This document shows, in pieces, positions 8,336 through 17,413 of a DNA stretch of 64,000 bases; position 1 is the stretch's first letter; each line of letters begins with the position of its first letter. The stretch comes from Actinoplanes lobatus (lineage in GTDB: Bacteria > Actinomycetota > Actinomycetes > Mycobacteriales > Micromonosporaceae). Position numbers and translations under genes: made by a program. Where the stretch lies: NCBI RefSeq assembly GCF_014205215.1, contig NZ_JACHNC010000001.1, positions 10,040,501-10,104,500 of the forward strand. The letters are read 5' to 3'. The notes beneath the pieces are model-generated. The model did not search any database. It had not been told where the DNA came from and was given only the letters and a program-made list of their open reading frames with translations.

Positions 8336-10188
8336 CCCGGCCGGGGGAGCAACGAGTCGTGGCGCTGCCGCCGAGGGGGCTGCTGCGCGGCTGGCGGGTC
8401 GGTGTCTCGGCGGACGGCGTGAGCTGGCCGGAGGGGCCCGCGCTGCTGAGCGCCGAGACGGCGGGCGGCATGCACCTGCGCGCCGTCGAGGTCTGCCGGC
8501 TCCGGGAGGTGCCCGCCGGTGTCCTGGCCGTTGGCGAGGATCTGCGCGACGAGCTGTTCCTGCTGGACGACGCGCGCTGGAACCTGCACCCGCAGCAGGC
8601 GGTCGACGCGAGGCGGATCGTCCTGGAGCTGCCGACCGAACGCCAGCCGGAGACGGCGGCCGAGCAGATCGCACGGGCGGGAATCGTGGGCACGCCGCTG
8701 TGGGTGCCGTCGCAGCCCGGTGAGCTGTTTCTCGATGTCGCCGGGGTGCCGCATCGGGTGATCGAGGTGGACACCGGCTCCCGGTACGACGTCATCGCCC
8801 GGATCGGGCCACGCACGATCGTGGAGGTGTTCGCACCCGGGGTGAAGGCCGGTGTGGACATGGTGATCCTGGCCGACTGCAGCGGTTCGATGGAGGCCGA
8901 GGACATCCCGGTCCCCCGCGAGTCGATGCTCGCGCTGCGCCGCAACGGGTACATCCAGCGGATGGAGGCGCTGCAACAGGCGCTGCGGGACCTGCTCGAG
9001 GTCCGGCTCCGGGTGGCCGGGCGGGTGTCCCGGGTCGCGCTGATGTCGTTCACCTCGACGGCGACGCCGCGGTTCCCCCGCTCCGGCGGCATGGCGCAGC
9101 TCGACGGCGGTTCCCCGCCGGAGGTCATCCAGGAGTTCCGGGAGGCGGTGGCGCTGCTGCGGCCCCGGGGCCTGACGCACATCGGCAACGCCATCCACGC
9201 CGCCGCTGACCTGCTGTACCAGCACGGGCATCCGGGCAACGAGCGTCTCGTCGTGCTGGTCAGCGACGGCGCCGACTGGGCGCCGCGGGGCGATCAGGGC
9301 ACCGGCGAGATCATGGAGGCGACCTCCGAGCCGGTCGGGCTGATGGAGCACCTGCATCGGGACATGAACATCAGGCTGCACGCGATCGGGATCAGCACCC
9401 GGGAGCTGTTCCTGCGCCGGTACCGGGCCGAGCAGCCGGGGATCACGCCGAACCACGATCTGCTGGAAGCACTGGTCAAGGTGGGTGGCGGCGACCCGAC
9501 CACGATCGGTGGGCTCGACGTGCTCGTCGAGTACTTCTCCGGGGTCGGCGGCGGCATCACGCACCGCGTACGGCAGACGCTGTCGAGCGCACCCCGCGAG
9601 CCGCTCGACGCCGGGGCACGCGACATCCTGCAGCGATCGGCCGGCGACGGGGCCCGAGCCGGCGACCGCAACGCCGCGCTGGAAGCGTTCGGCATCGTGA
9701 TCACCAAGGTGGAGGCGGTCTCCGACCGCGTCTTCCCGGGCAAGCTGATCTCCACCGACAACTCCGGACGTGCCCAGCGGCGGCTCGGCTCCGACGTTAC
9801 CGAGGACCAGCTCGGCAATACGCTCCGTGCGGTCGTGAAGCTGCTGTACCCGACGCTGCCTACGGACTTCGCGCGGCCGCCCGCCGTGGCCGGATACGTC
9901 GCGCTGCTGGACCAGTTGAAGGCGCGGGTCGAGGCGCGGCCGCCCGACCTGAGCGGGCTCGCCGCCGTCTGCCGCCCCGACGGCACCGGCCCGGATGCGC
10001 TGGTGGTCGCGGTCATCCAGCGGCTCACCGAAGCGCTGGGTGGGGTCGAGGCGGAGGCGGCGACGCTGCCCGACTACGCGCCGGCGCCGGTTCCGGCCCC
10101 GATGCGGCCCGCGCAGCGGGCACCGGAGACGGAGCCGGCGACGAGCGCCACGAGTTCCGTCATGCCCGGTTTCGTGATGAGGGACTGA
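8332..10188 (+). CDS. vWA domain protein with novel N- and C-terminal domains
   Basis: The 618-residue protein has an N-terminal beta-rich domain (residues about 1-175), a vWA domain (about 175-400) and a helical C-terminal part ending in a Pro/Ala-rich tail. MIDAS motifs are ADCSGSM near residue 182, the Thr in GLTHIG near 282 and the Asp in VSDGAD near 312. No signal peptide or membrane helix is seen. The start overlaps the previous stop by four bases. In related vWA systems such proteins form metal-dependent scaffolds with AAA or kinase partners; here the nearest enzymatic partner is the kinase immediately downstream. Confidence 0.8.
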   Translation: MTRPGEQRVVALPPRGLLRGWRVGVSADGVSWPEGPALLSAETAGGMHLRAVEVCRLREVPAGVLAVGEDLRDELFLLDDARWNLHPQQAVDARRIVLELPTERQPETAAEQIARAGIVGTPLWVPSQPGELFLDVAGVPHRVIEVDTGSRYDVIARIGPRTIVEVFAPGVKAGVDMVILADCSGSMEAEDIPVPRESMLALRRNGYIQRMEALQQALRDLLEVRLRVAGRVSRVALMSFTSTATPRFPRSGGMAQLDGGSPPEVIQEFREAVALLRPRGLTHIGNAIHAAADLLYQHGHPGNERLVVLVSDGADWAPRGDQGTGEIMEATSEPVGLMEHLHRDMNIRLHAIGISTRELFLRRYRAEQPGITPNHDLLEALVKVGGGDPTTIGGLDVLVEYFSGVGGGITHRVRQTLSSAPREPLDAGARDILQRSAGDGARAGDRNAALEAFGIVITKVEAVSDRVFPGKLISTDNSGRAQRRLGSDVTEDQLGNTLRAVVKLLYPTLPTDFARPPAVAGYVALLDQLKARVEARPPDLSGLAAVCRPDGTGPDALVVAVIQRLTEALGGVEAEAATLPDYAPAPVPAPMRPAQRAPETEPATSATSSVMPGFVMRD

Positions 10189-10193
10189 CCCGG

Positions 10194-11999
10194 ATGCGGG
10201 GAGCGGACACCGTCGGGCGGGACGGCTGGTACGTCAGCAGTGACGAGGACGCCGCGATGTACCGGCTGGTCCGGCTGGTCCATACCGGCTACGAGGGTGA
10301 GCTCTGGGAGGCCGAGCGTGTTCTCGGCCGGCTGGGCGGCTCCTGGGCGATCAAGATCCTGCTTCCGCGGCACGTCGTTCCGGACGACAACGAGACCCCG
10401 AACGAGGCCCTTGACCGGTGGCGGCGGATGTGGCAGGACACGATCGACCGCACCATCGAGTTGCGGGACATTCCGGGGGTGGTGCCGACGGCTCGGGCGT
10501 TCACCGGCCCGGCGCCGCACCCGGACTCCCGGCCGCCGGAGTCCGCCGGGCGCTCACTGTTCCTGGTCACCCCCTGGGTCGACGGGCGGAATCTCGGAAC
10601 CTGGCAGCAGGAGGAACGCCCCGCGCCCGGCGCCGTCGCCGACGTGGTGGCCCAGTTCGCCCGCCAGCTCGACGCGCTGGCCGACCACGGGCAGGTGCAC
10701 CGCGACATCTCGCCGGGCAACGTCATGGTCGGAAGTGACGGTCAGGTCAAGCTCATCGACTTCGCGTTCATGCGCGCGACCGGATCGGCCACCACGCGGC
10801 GGTTGGCCACGCCGGGCTATGCCGCGCCGGAGCACGAGATCACCCCGGCGTGTGACCGGTACTCGTTCGGCGCGATCGTCTACTACCTGCTGACCGGCGC
10901 CCACCCGCCGATGGCGCACGCCCGGGAGCAGGCGGCGCGGGACCTGATCGGCTTCGGGTATCCGGCACGGCTCGCCGAACACGTCGGGTCGCTGCTCGCG
11001 TACGAGCCGCGGCAGCGGCCCGCCCCGCTCGTGGACTGGGCGGAGGAGTTCCGGGCGCTGTTCGCCGAGGGTGTTCCCGCCGGGGCGTACCGGGATGTCG
11101 CGATCGCGGCGACCGGCGCCGGGGCGATCCGCCTCGCCGCCGCCGGTGTCGACCGGATCGGCGCGGTGACCGTCTCGCCGGTCCGGCATCCGGCGCTGCT
11201 CGGCGACGACGCCGGACCGGGGAACCCGCTGTCGGTCGCGGCGGCGCGGCACGGCAGCGGCGAGGTGATCCTCATGGCGACGGCCGCTGACGGAGGCGTC
11301 TGGCACCGCAGTGGTGCGCGCTGGCATCAGGTCGAGGATCTTCGGGTGACCGGGCCGGTACGGGTGGCGGCCGGCGGCGACGGCTCGGTGGCCGGATTCG
11401 CGGTCGACCGGCAGGGTGTCCTCGCGACGGTGACGGTGTCGCTCGACGGCCGCGCCGAGGTCGTCCGGTCCGCGGTCGCGCGCCGGGTGCTCGCCGCCGC
11501 GACCGGGGTGGACGGCCGGCCCCAGGTCGTCGTCGAGGCGGCGGACGGCTCTGTGCTGTGCGGGCCACCACCGCGCCTGGAAGCCGTCGGGCTGGTCGGC
11601 GCCGACGCCGCCGCGCTGACCCTGAACACGTGGGGCGAGCTCGTCTGCACGGCGATTCTCACGGCGCAGCGGCGCGTCGCGATCGCCGAGACGCTGCTCG
11701 GCGACTGGGAGGAGCCGATGTGGCTCGACGCGCCGGACGAGCCCCTCGACGTCGCCTGCGCCGGACACCGGCAGGGCGTCAGCGTGGCGATCGCGACGGC
11801 GGGTGGCCTGTGGCTGCACGACATCTGGACCGAAGCCGACTGGCGGCTGCTGTGGAGCGGGCGCGTCACGCGGGTCGTCATGACACACGGCGGCGGCTGG
11901 CGCACGGTGGTGGCGGCCGTGGCGGACCAGCAGATCGTCATGTGCGAGGAGAACGCCGGTGGCGGATGGCCCGCCACCGCGACCCTGGTCAAGGGCTGA
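10194..11999 (+). CDS. Ser/Thr protein kinase fused to beta-propeller-like domain
   Basis: The 601-residue protein starts with a protein kinase domain (residues about 20-290): AIKILLP supplies the ATP-binding Lys, HRDISPGNVMV near 168 the catalytic loop, and LIDFAF near 187 stands for DFG with the metal-binding Asp kept. There is an APE-like APEHE. Residues about 300-600 contain repeating beta-strand blocks (for example DGGVWHRSGARW, GLWLHDIW) typical of a propeller. It is the last gene of the operon and is the likely source of phosphothreonine for the FHA domain encoded four genes upstream. No transmembrane helix separates kinase and propeller, unlike PknD-type kinases. Confidence 0.85.
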   Translation: MRGADTVGRDGWYVSSDEDAAMYRLVRLVHTGYEGELWEAERVLGRLGGSWAIKILLPRHVVPDDNETPNEALDRWRRMWQDTIDRTIELRDIPGVVPTARAFTGPAPHPDSRPPESAGRSLFLVTPWVDGRNLGTWQQEERPAPGAVADVVAQFARQLDALADHGQVHRDISPGNVMVGSDGQVKLIDFAFMRATGSATTRRLATPGYAAPEHEITPACDRYSFGAIVYYLLTGAHPPMAHAREQAARDLIGFGYPARLAEHVGSLLAYEPRQRPAPLVDWAEEFRALFAEGVPAGAYRDVAIAATGAGAIRLAAAGVDRIGAVTVSPVRHPALLGDDAGPGNPLSVAAARHGSGEVILMATAADGGVWHRSGARWHQVEDLRVTGPVRVAAGGDGSVAGFAVDRQGVLATVTVSLDGRAEVVRSAVARRVLAAATGVDGRPQVVVEAADGSVLCGPPPRLEAVGLVGADAAALTLNTWGELVCTAILTAQRRVAIAETLLGDWEEPMWLDAPDEPLDVACAGHRQGVSVAIATAGGLWLHDIWTEADWRLLWSGRVTRVVMTHGGGWRTVVAAVADQQIVMCEENAGGGWPATATLVKG

Positions 12000-12060
12000 C
12001 CGAAGCACTCGACCCTTGCCGCGCCAGCGTCATCGTCCGCGTGATCGCCTCGTCGCCCAT
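11989..12060 (-). pseudogene. Truncated 5' end of a lost gene (23 codons)
   Basis: An ATG at 12060, inside the right half of the palindrome at 12058-12092 as read on this strand, opens a 23-codon frame beginning MGDEAITRTMTLARQG and stopping at the boundary with the kinase gene. This start resembles the N-termini of ECF sigma factors, but the match is too short to be sure. It may be the remaining promoter-proximal piece of a gene cut off when the neighbouring operon arrived. Chance is also possible. Confidence 0.25.
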
Positions 12061-12092
12061 GTAAGCGTAGTTACTGTAACTGTACTTACATG
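12058..12092. promoter_or_regulatory. AT-rich nested palindrome in convergent intergenic gap
   Basis: A 35-bp palindrome centred on 12075 is composed of outer CATGTAAG/CTTACATG and inner AGTTAC/GTAACT arms with only the 3-bp links between them mismatched. It is markedly AT-rich in very GC-rich surroundings. It lies between the 3' ends of two convergent genes, where an operator is not expected; a U-rich terminator tail is absent. It could be the operator of the truncated frame at 11989-12060. Confidence 0.6.
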
Positions 12093-12101
12093 ACTTGCCG
12101 G

Positions 12102-12290
12102 TCAGGATGTCTCGGTCAGGGGGCGCCAGATCGTGGCGGTGATGTCGGAGACGACGGTGGTGGCCCAGTCGACGGCGGTCAGGGCGAGGGCCGAGGTGCC
12201 GAACCAGACGGCCAGCGCCACGATGACGAGCAGGATCGTGAGCCGGGACAGCCGGTGTACGAGCGGGGGCCGGGTGCGCGGGTCAGCCAA
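12102..12290 (-). CDS. 62-aa single-pass membrane protein
   Basis: A TTG start at 12290 overlaps the stop of the membrane GTPase gene by 8 bp, so translation is probably coupled. The 62-residue product has a basic N-terminus (RTRPPLVHRLSR), one hydrophobic helix (residues about 17-40, LTILLVIVALAVWFG) and a short polar tail, implying N-in topology. No family is recognised. As the last gene of the GTPase operon it may be a membrane partner of the membrane GTPase, or a toxin-like small protein; both are inference. Confidence 0.6.
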   Translation of the reverse strand: MADPRTRPPLVHRLSRLTILLVIVALAVWFGTSALALTAVDWATTVVSDITATIWRPLTETS

Positions 12291-13842
12291 TGCCTCCCCA
12301 TCCCTTCATGAGGATCCAGCGCAGCACCGAGACGGGGCCGCCCGGGTCGGTGTCGCGGCCGGAGACGAGGAAGAAGCGGACCTGCCGGAAGTCGCGCTCG
12401 GCGGTCACCAGCAGGTTCTCCAGGCCGTACGAGCGGAGCCAGTCACGGACCGCGGCGCTGTCGTCGCCGGGCATGGTCAGCGGCAGGCGGCATAGCAGGT
12501 CGGCCTTGGTGACCACGAAGGCCAGCCGGTTCCGGTCGGTGCGCACTCCGTACTCCTGGAGCCGCTGGGCGGTGGCGTTGTAGGCGTCCTCCGGGTCGTG
12601 CAGGGCCGCGTTGGCGTCGGTGAAGACGGTCGCCGACGCGGCGCCGTGCTCGTCGCGGATCCGGCGGATGGAGAACGGGTCGAGGACGAAGGTGAGCGTC
12701 TCGGCGGTGTCCAGGTAGGACAGGCCGGCGTTCTGTTCGCGGTCGGTCAGCGTCTCGCCGGCCGCGTCGAACAGGTGCAGCAGGGTGGTGTTCAGGCCCT
12801 GTTCGAGGCGGACGGTGACGGCGACCGGCGCGGTGGTGTCGGTCTTCGGGGCCGGGGCGGCGCGGGAGATCAGGTCGGCGTAGACCTCGTACGCGATCCG
12901 GCCGCGGTTGTCCGGCATGGTGACGGCGACGCCGGCCTTGTCGGCGGCGCGGTGCAGCCCGACCAGAGCGGCCATGATGAACTGGGTCTTGCCGGCCGAC
13001 GCCGGGCCGAAGACCGGCGCCCGGACGTCGCGGACCCGGCCGGCGCCGGCGAAGAGCGCCTCCCCGCAGCTGGGGCAGCAGGCCTCCAGATGCCGGCTGT
13101 GCGCGGCCCGCAGCACCATGGTGGGCAGCCGCAGCCCGCACGAGCAGCGCCGCCACAGCACGCCGAGCCGGCCGGGCCGCACGTCGCGGTGCAGGTCGTC
13201 GCCGGAGGCCCGCTGGGCCGGGCCGTGCCCGCCCCGGCAGCGGTAGGCGGGCACCGCGGCGGTGGCGAAGCAGGCGGTGCAGCTGGCCCGGGACCGCCAC
13301 ATCCGCCGCCAGCCGGCGTCCACGCCGCGCAGCAGGTAGACCAGCGGCGGCCCGGTGATCCAGGCGGCCAGGGTCAGCGCGGCGATCACGAGCAGGCAGG
13401 CGGGCAGCACGACGGCGGCGCCGAGGGAGCCGGCGGCCAGGACGGTGAGCACCGGCAGGACCACGATCGGCCACCAGAATCCGCCGCAGTTGTTGCCGGC
13501 CAGCCAGCCGACGCCGGTGCGCCAGGCGCCGGTGGTCCAGGCCCAGGCGCGGCCGGTGGTGGCGCCCGCGTCGAGGACCGCCTGTGCCGCGAAGTACTGC
13601 GGCCAGGCCGGGTCGCGGCGGACGAACTCGCGGGCGACCCGGCCGGGCAGGCCGGTCCGGGCGCCGTCGGGGGTGAGCAGGCCGGCGCCGGGGCCGGCGA
13701 GGACCAGGCCGGCGGCCACGATGACGGCCACGGCGCCGGTCACCACGCTCACCCCGGCCAGCACCAGGCTGACCGGCACGGTGACGAAGAGCAGGCAGGC
13801 CAGGGCGCCGGCGTAGTAGACGGCGAATCCGATCACGCGCAT
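12283..13842 (-). CDS. Membrane-anchored GTPase of GAP1-type conflict system
   Basis: The 519-residue protein has hydrophobic N-terminal segments (residues about 5-55 and 120-170, together about four membrane helices), a Cys-rich zinc region (CTAC, CSCG, CCPSCGE around 190-260) and a P-loop NTPase domain. Visible motifs are the Walker A GPASAGKTQF near 278, a DxxG-type DAAGE near 350 and a TKAD guanine-specificity motif near 445. This matches the double-GTPase families described by Kaur, Burroughs, Iyer and Aravind (2020) with GAP1 proteins. The ATG at 13842 overlaps the GAP1 stop as TGATG. It likely forms a GTP-dependent switch with the soluble GTPase and GAP1 encoded upstream. Confidence 0.8.
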   Translation of the reverse strand: MRVIGFAVYYAGALACLLFVTVPVSLVLAGVSVVTGAVAVIVAAGLVLAGPGAGLLTPDGARTGLPGRVAREFVRRDPAWPQYFAAQAVLDAGATTGRAWAWTTGAWRTGVGWLAGNNCGGFWWPIVVLPVLTVLAAGSLGAAVVLPACLLVIAALTLAAWITGPPLVYLLRGVDAGWRRMWRSRASCTACFATAAVPAYRCRGGHGPAQRASGDDLHRDVRPGRLGVLWRRCSCGLRLPTMVLRAAHSRHLEACCPSCGEALFAGAGRVRDVRAPVFGPASAGKTQFIMAALVGLHRAADKAGVAVTMPDNRGRIAYEVYADLISRAAPAPKTDTTAPVAVTVRLEQGLNTTLLHLFDAAGETLTDREQNAGLSYLDTAETLTFVLDPFSIRRIRDEHGAASATVFTDANAALHDPEDAYNATAQRLQEYGVRTDRNRLAFVVTKADLLCRLPLTMPGDDSAAVRDWLRSYGLENLLVTAERDFRQVRFFLVSGRDTDPGGPVSVLRWILMKGWGGIG

Positions 13843-16235
13843 CAGGAGCGTCCCCCGCCGAACGGGTGGGTGATGCGGTACCGCTTGCGGCGGCCGGCGA
13901 GCCGGTCCACCCGGTTGTCCCAGGCCTCCGCCCACTTGCGGCCCAGCACCTCGGTGACCTGCTGGGCGGCCTGCGTCACGCTCCGGTCGGGCACCCAGGT
14001 CAGCCAGTGGTCGAGGGCCTTGCCGAGCGCCGCCTTGCGGGTCTTGTCGTCGCGCAGCCGGTTGCCCTCCAGTTGGAAGGCCATCACCGCGAGCGCGGCC
14101 CGGGTGCTGGTCCGCAGCGTGGCGGCGAGCTCGTTGAGGTACGGGTCGAGCAGGTCCGGATGGCGGTCGAACACCTTGTCGCCGGACCGGAAGACGGGCA
14201 GGTCGAGCAGGGCGGCGAGGATCCGGGAGGTACGGGCGCGGACCAGTCGGGGCGGGGCGTCGGCGATGTTGGTGAGCAGGCCGGTGACCCGGTCGTCGGG
14301 CGGGTCGCCGAGCAGCCGGGCGACCGCGCCGGCGAGGATCTCGTCGGCGGCCAGGGCGACCTCGAGGGCCCGGTCCGGCTGGATCAGGCCGCGGTGGCGC
14401 AGGTCGTGGCAGAGCTTGAGCTGGCGGGTGGTGACCGGGCCCTGGCCGGCGACCGGCTCGGTGACTCCGCGGAACACCCGGTCGAGCGGGGGTGTGCCGG
14501 GTGGCGCGTTCTCGGCGATCAGCTGCATCTCGTCGGGGCGGGCGAGGGTCTGGCTGAACAGGTCGGTGACGCGTCGCGCGTACCGGTCGGGGTCTTGAAG
14601 AACCGCGGAGAGCTCGTCGCGCAGCAGCCCGGGCCGGTCGCCGCCCTCGCGGATCGCGGCGCCCAGCGCCGCGGCGCGCAGCTCGCGTGGCAGCCGGGGG
14701 CGGCGGCGCAGCAGCCAGTCCCCCCACATGTCGCCGACGAGGGCCGGTTCGGCGCCGCCGCGTGCGGCCCGGGCCCGCAGCGCCGCGACGACCAGGTCCT
14801 CGGTCTCGGCGGCGTGCGGCCATTCGGTGGGGCGCAGCAGCCGGGGGTCGCGGGACAGGTACCGGGCGAGTTCGGTGGAGGCCTCACCGAGCTGGGCCGG
14901 GTGCACGTCGGCGCGGTAGCGGTGGGCGACCCGCAGCAGCGCCTCGATGGCGTGCCCGGACCGGCCGGGGGCCCGCAGCGCCTCCAGGAGCAGGGCGAGC
15001 GCCTGGTCGTCGCGGTCCGGTCCCCATTCACCGGCGGGCAGTGGGGCGGGCGGCTCGGAGGTGACCGGGCCGCCGGTGACGGCCTCCTCGATGTCCTTGA
15101 TGAGCAGGGCGATCCGTACCTCGGCGGCCTTGCCGGGCAGCAGGCCGTCGCTGCCGACCTCGTCGAGCAGCCGCAGCACCTCGCGGGACCAGCGTTCGGG
15201 CATCTCGGCGAAGAGGTCGGTGAGGTCGGCGCCGTACGCGTCACGCAGTCGTGCCGGCCCGCGCCGCAGCCAGCCGACGACCGCCTCGGCGTGTTCGGGG
15301 GGCGGTTCGGCGTGCAGGATGGCGGCGAGCCCGAGGGCCGCGGCGGCCGCGCCGTCGTCGATGCCGGACTCGCTGGCCACGTCGAGGGCGTCGACGGCGT
15401 CGCGCGGGTCGCCGTCGAGGAACAGTCGCACCCAGCGGCCGGCGCTGTCGGTGACGGCGACCGGGCTGTGCCGGTGGGTGGTGAGGTCGAAGACGAGGTA
15501 GCCGAGCTGGTTGTCGACGCGGGTGGCGGGTCCGGCGAAGTCGGGGTGTACGGCGACGACCGGGGCCGGTGACCGGGCCGGATCGTTGGAGTAGATCTTG
15601 AAACCGAGTTCCAGGGCGCGCGGGCGGGGTACCAGCAGGGTGCCGGCGACCAGCCATTCCACGATGTCGCCGACGTCGTCGCCGAGGAACAGCACCCGGC
15701 CGTCGCTGCCGGCCCGTTCCAGGGCGGAGACCAGCGCGAACAGCATGGCGGCGCCGTTCGGCCGGGCGAGCACGAACTTGCGGGCGCGGGCCGGGGTGTA
15801 CGGCACGTCCTCCGGGCTGACGGTGACCGGCGTGGACCGGCCGCCGGGCGCCGGGGTGGTGGTCCAGAACCCGGCGCCGTACAGCTGGGCCGGGCGCAGA
15901 CCGCGGTACGCCTCCGGAGCGGTGGTGACGAGGGCGTGGGTGAGCTGGTTGCCCTCGCGTACCCCGTTGGCCTCCCGTCCCAGGTAGACGCCGGCCGCGG
16001 TGGCCAGGTAGCCGGAGGCGCTGAGGTGCCCGAAGGAGGGCGGGTACTCCCCCGCCGGGCGGCGGTCGGCCATCCAGCGGGCCGGCGGCTCGTACAGCAG
16101 GCGGTCCTTGACCAGGGTCTGCGCGGCCACGGCGGCGTCGCTGGAGCGGGCCTGGAACTGGAGGCCGGCGCCGCCGCCGAGGCCTTCGCCGGGGCGGCAG
16201 TCGGTGTAGACGAGCGTCTCGAATCGTCGGTCCAT
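13842..16235 (-). CDS. GTPase-associated protein 1 (GAP1)
   Basis: The 797-residue protein begins with the characteristic GAP1 N-terminal sequence YTDCRPGEGLGGGAGLQFQA (residues about 9-28) and later TTPAPGG and KFVLARPNG segments, followed by a long helical middle and C-terminal region. This order fits the GAP1-N, GAP1-M and GAP1-C architecture defined in NTP-dependent conflict systems. The ATG at 16235 lies 2 bp after the previous stop. The exact biochemical role is not established; it is encoded with two GTPases and is thought to act with them. A longer in-frame upstream extension overlaps the preceding GTPase gene and is rejected. Confidence 0.8.
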   Translation of the reverse strand: MDRRFETLVYTDCRPGEGLGGGAGLQFQARSSDAAVAAQTLVKDRLLYEPPARWMADRRPAGEYPPSFGHLSASGYLATAAGVYLGREANGVREGNQLTHALVTTAPEAYRGLRPAQLYGAGFWTTTPAPGGRSTPVTVSPEDVPYTPARARKFVLARPNGAAMLFALVSALERAGSDGRVLFLGDDVGDIVEWLVAGTLLVPRPRALELGFKIYSNDPARSPAPVVAVHPDFAGPATRVDNQLGYLVFDLTTHRHSPVAVTDSAGRWVRLFLDGDPRDAVDALDVASESGIDDGAAAAALGLAAILHAEPPPEHAEAVVGWLRRGPARLRDAYGADLTDLFAEMPERWSREVLRLLDEVGSDGLLPGKAAEVRIALLIKDIEEAVTGGPVTSEPPAPLPAGEWGPDRDDQALALLLEALRAPGRSGHAIEALLRVAHRYRADVHPAQLGEASTELARYLSRDPRLLRPTEWPHAAETEDLVVAALRARAARGGAEPALVGDMWGDWLLRRRPRLPRELRAAALGAAIREGGDRPGLLRDELSAVLQDPDRYARRVTDLFSQTLARPDEMQLIAENAPPGTPPLDRVFRGVTEPVAGQGPVTTRQLKLCHDLRHRGLIQPDRALEVALAADEILAGAVARLLGDPPDDRVTGLLTNIADAPPRLVRARTSRILAALLDLPVFRSGDKVFDRHPDLLDPYLNELAATLRTSTRAALAVMAFQLEGNRLRDDKTRKAALGKALDHWLTWVPDRSVTQAAQQVTEVLGRKWAEAWDNRVDRLAGRRKRYRITHPFGGGRS

Positions 16236-16237
16236 GC

Positions 16238-17413
16238 TCAGCCCCTGTCCGGCACCACGCCGAACTGGCTGAGCAGCCACAGCAGCGGCTCGTCGACCCG
16301 GAAGGGGTGTACGCCGTTCGGGTCGATGATGTCGTTGTCGTAGTCGGGTTCGGCGCCCAGCGCGGAGACGGCGAAGTAGCGGAAGTTCTTGTAGTTGTGG
16401 GTCAGGTGGTTGTCGACGTCGTGGGCGCCCCAGTCGGCGAGCTGGCCGCGTACGTACTCGTGGGTGGCCCGTCCGGCGGTCTCGTCGTAGTAGGGGCCCT
16501 GCTCCGGTCGCTGGACCAGTGGGTGGTCCTCGCCCCAGACGTCGAAGAACGCGTCGATCTTGGCAAAGACCACGGCGACCGGGATCGGGATGTTCTTCCG
16601 GCCGCCCAGGTGGCGGCTCTCGCGCAGGTTGTCGGTGACCCGGTTGAGCACGTCCACGGTCGACTGGTTGGTGGTGTACGCCGACTTGGGCAGGTTGATC
16701 TGGTCGCGGGCGCGCGGGATGAGGAACGGGTCGAGCAGCAGGATGAGCGCGTCGGCGGCGCCCAGGTAGCGCAGGTTGTCGACGGTCGACATGGACGACA
16801 GGTCCTCGCCGGCGGTGTCGAAGAAGGACAGCAGCGTGGTGTCGTACCGGCCCATGCGCCGCTGCCGCCAGCCGAAGACGATCGGGTCGCGGCGGCCCTC
16901 GGAGGCCTGCTGGGTCTTGGCGTAGAGCTGCCCGCCGGGGAACAGCTCGCCGGCCGGGTCGAGGTAGTCGGCGCGGCCGGTGGTGTTGCTGAACTGCTCG
17001 TCGCCGATCAGCTTGACGTCGGCGCCGAAGCGCAGGCCCATGCCGTGGCGCAGCTGGTCGGCGAGGATGCGCAAGTAGACGCTCTTGCCGGTGTGCGGGG
17101 CGCCGGCCATGGCGATGAGCGGGCTGCGGCCCTCGCCGAACGACGGTGGCATCCGGCTGTGGCAGTGCGGGCACACCTTGACGCCGGAGACGGCGTTGCA
17201 GACGTCGTGCACCGCCGAGTTGACCGGCAGCAGGCCGCGGCCGGGCGCCGGGAAGGACGGCAGGACCAGCTCGTCGATGCCGGTCAGCTCCTTGCGGGCC
17301 GGGTCCTTCTGCGGGACGCACGCCGGCCGGCCGGGGGCTTTGCGCCCGGTGCAGCGGAACCAGAGCCGGCGGGTGTTGATCCGCTCGTAGCAGTAGGGGC
17401 AGGCGACGTTCAT
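16238..17413 (-). CDS. Soluble zinc-ribbon GTPase of GAP1-type system
   Basis: The 391-residue protein opens with zinc-binding pairs (CPYC at 5-8 and CPHCH near 85) and then a GTPase domain: Walker A GAPHTGKSVYL near 103, the DxxG motif in FDTAGED near 172 and AKID near 250 in place of NKxD. No membrane helices are seen. It belongs with the double-GTPase families that accompany GAP1. The ATG at 17413 overlaps the previous stop as TGATG, and only 2 bp separate its stop from GAP1. It probably works as the cytosolic half of a GTPase pair. Confidence 0.8.
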   Translation of the reverse strand: MNVACPYCYERINTRRLWFRCTGRKAPGRPACVPQKDPARKELTGIDELVLPSFPAPGRGLLPVNSAVHDVCNAVSGVKVCPHCHSRMPPSFGEGRSPLIAMAGAPHTGKSVYLRILADQLRHGMGLRFGADVKLIGDEQFSNTTGRADYLDPAGELFPGGQLYAKTQQASEGRRDPIVFGWRQRRMGRYDTTLLSFFDTAGEDLSSMSTVDNLRYLGAADALILLLDPFLIPRARDQINLPKSAYTTNQSTVDVLNRVTDNLRESRHLGGRKNIPIPVAVVFAKIDAFFDVWGEDHPLVQRPEQGPYYDETAGRATHEYVRGQLADWGAHDVDNHLTHNYKNFRYFAVSALGAEPDYDNDIIDPNGVHPFRVDEPLLWLLSQFGVVPDRG

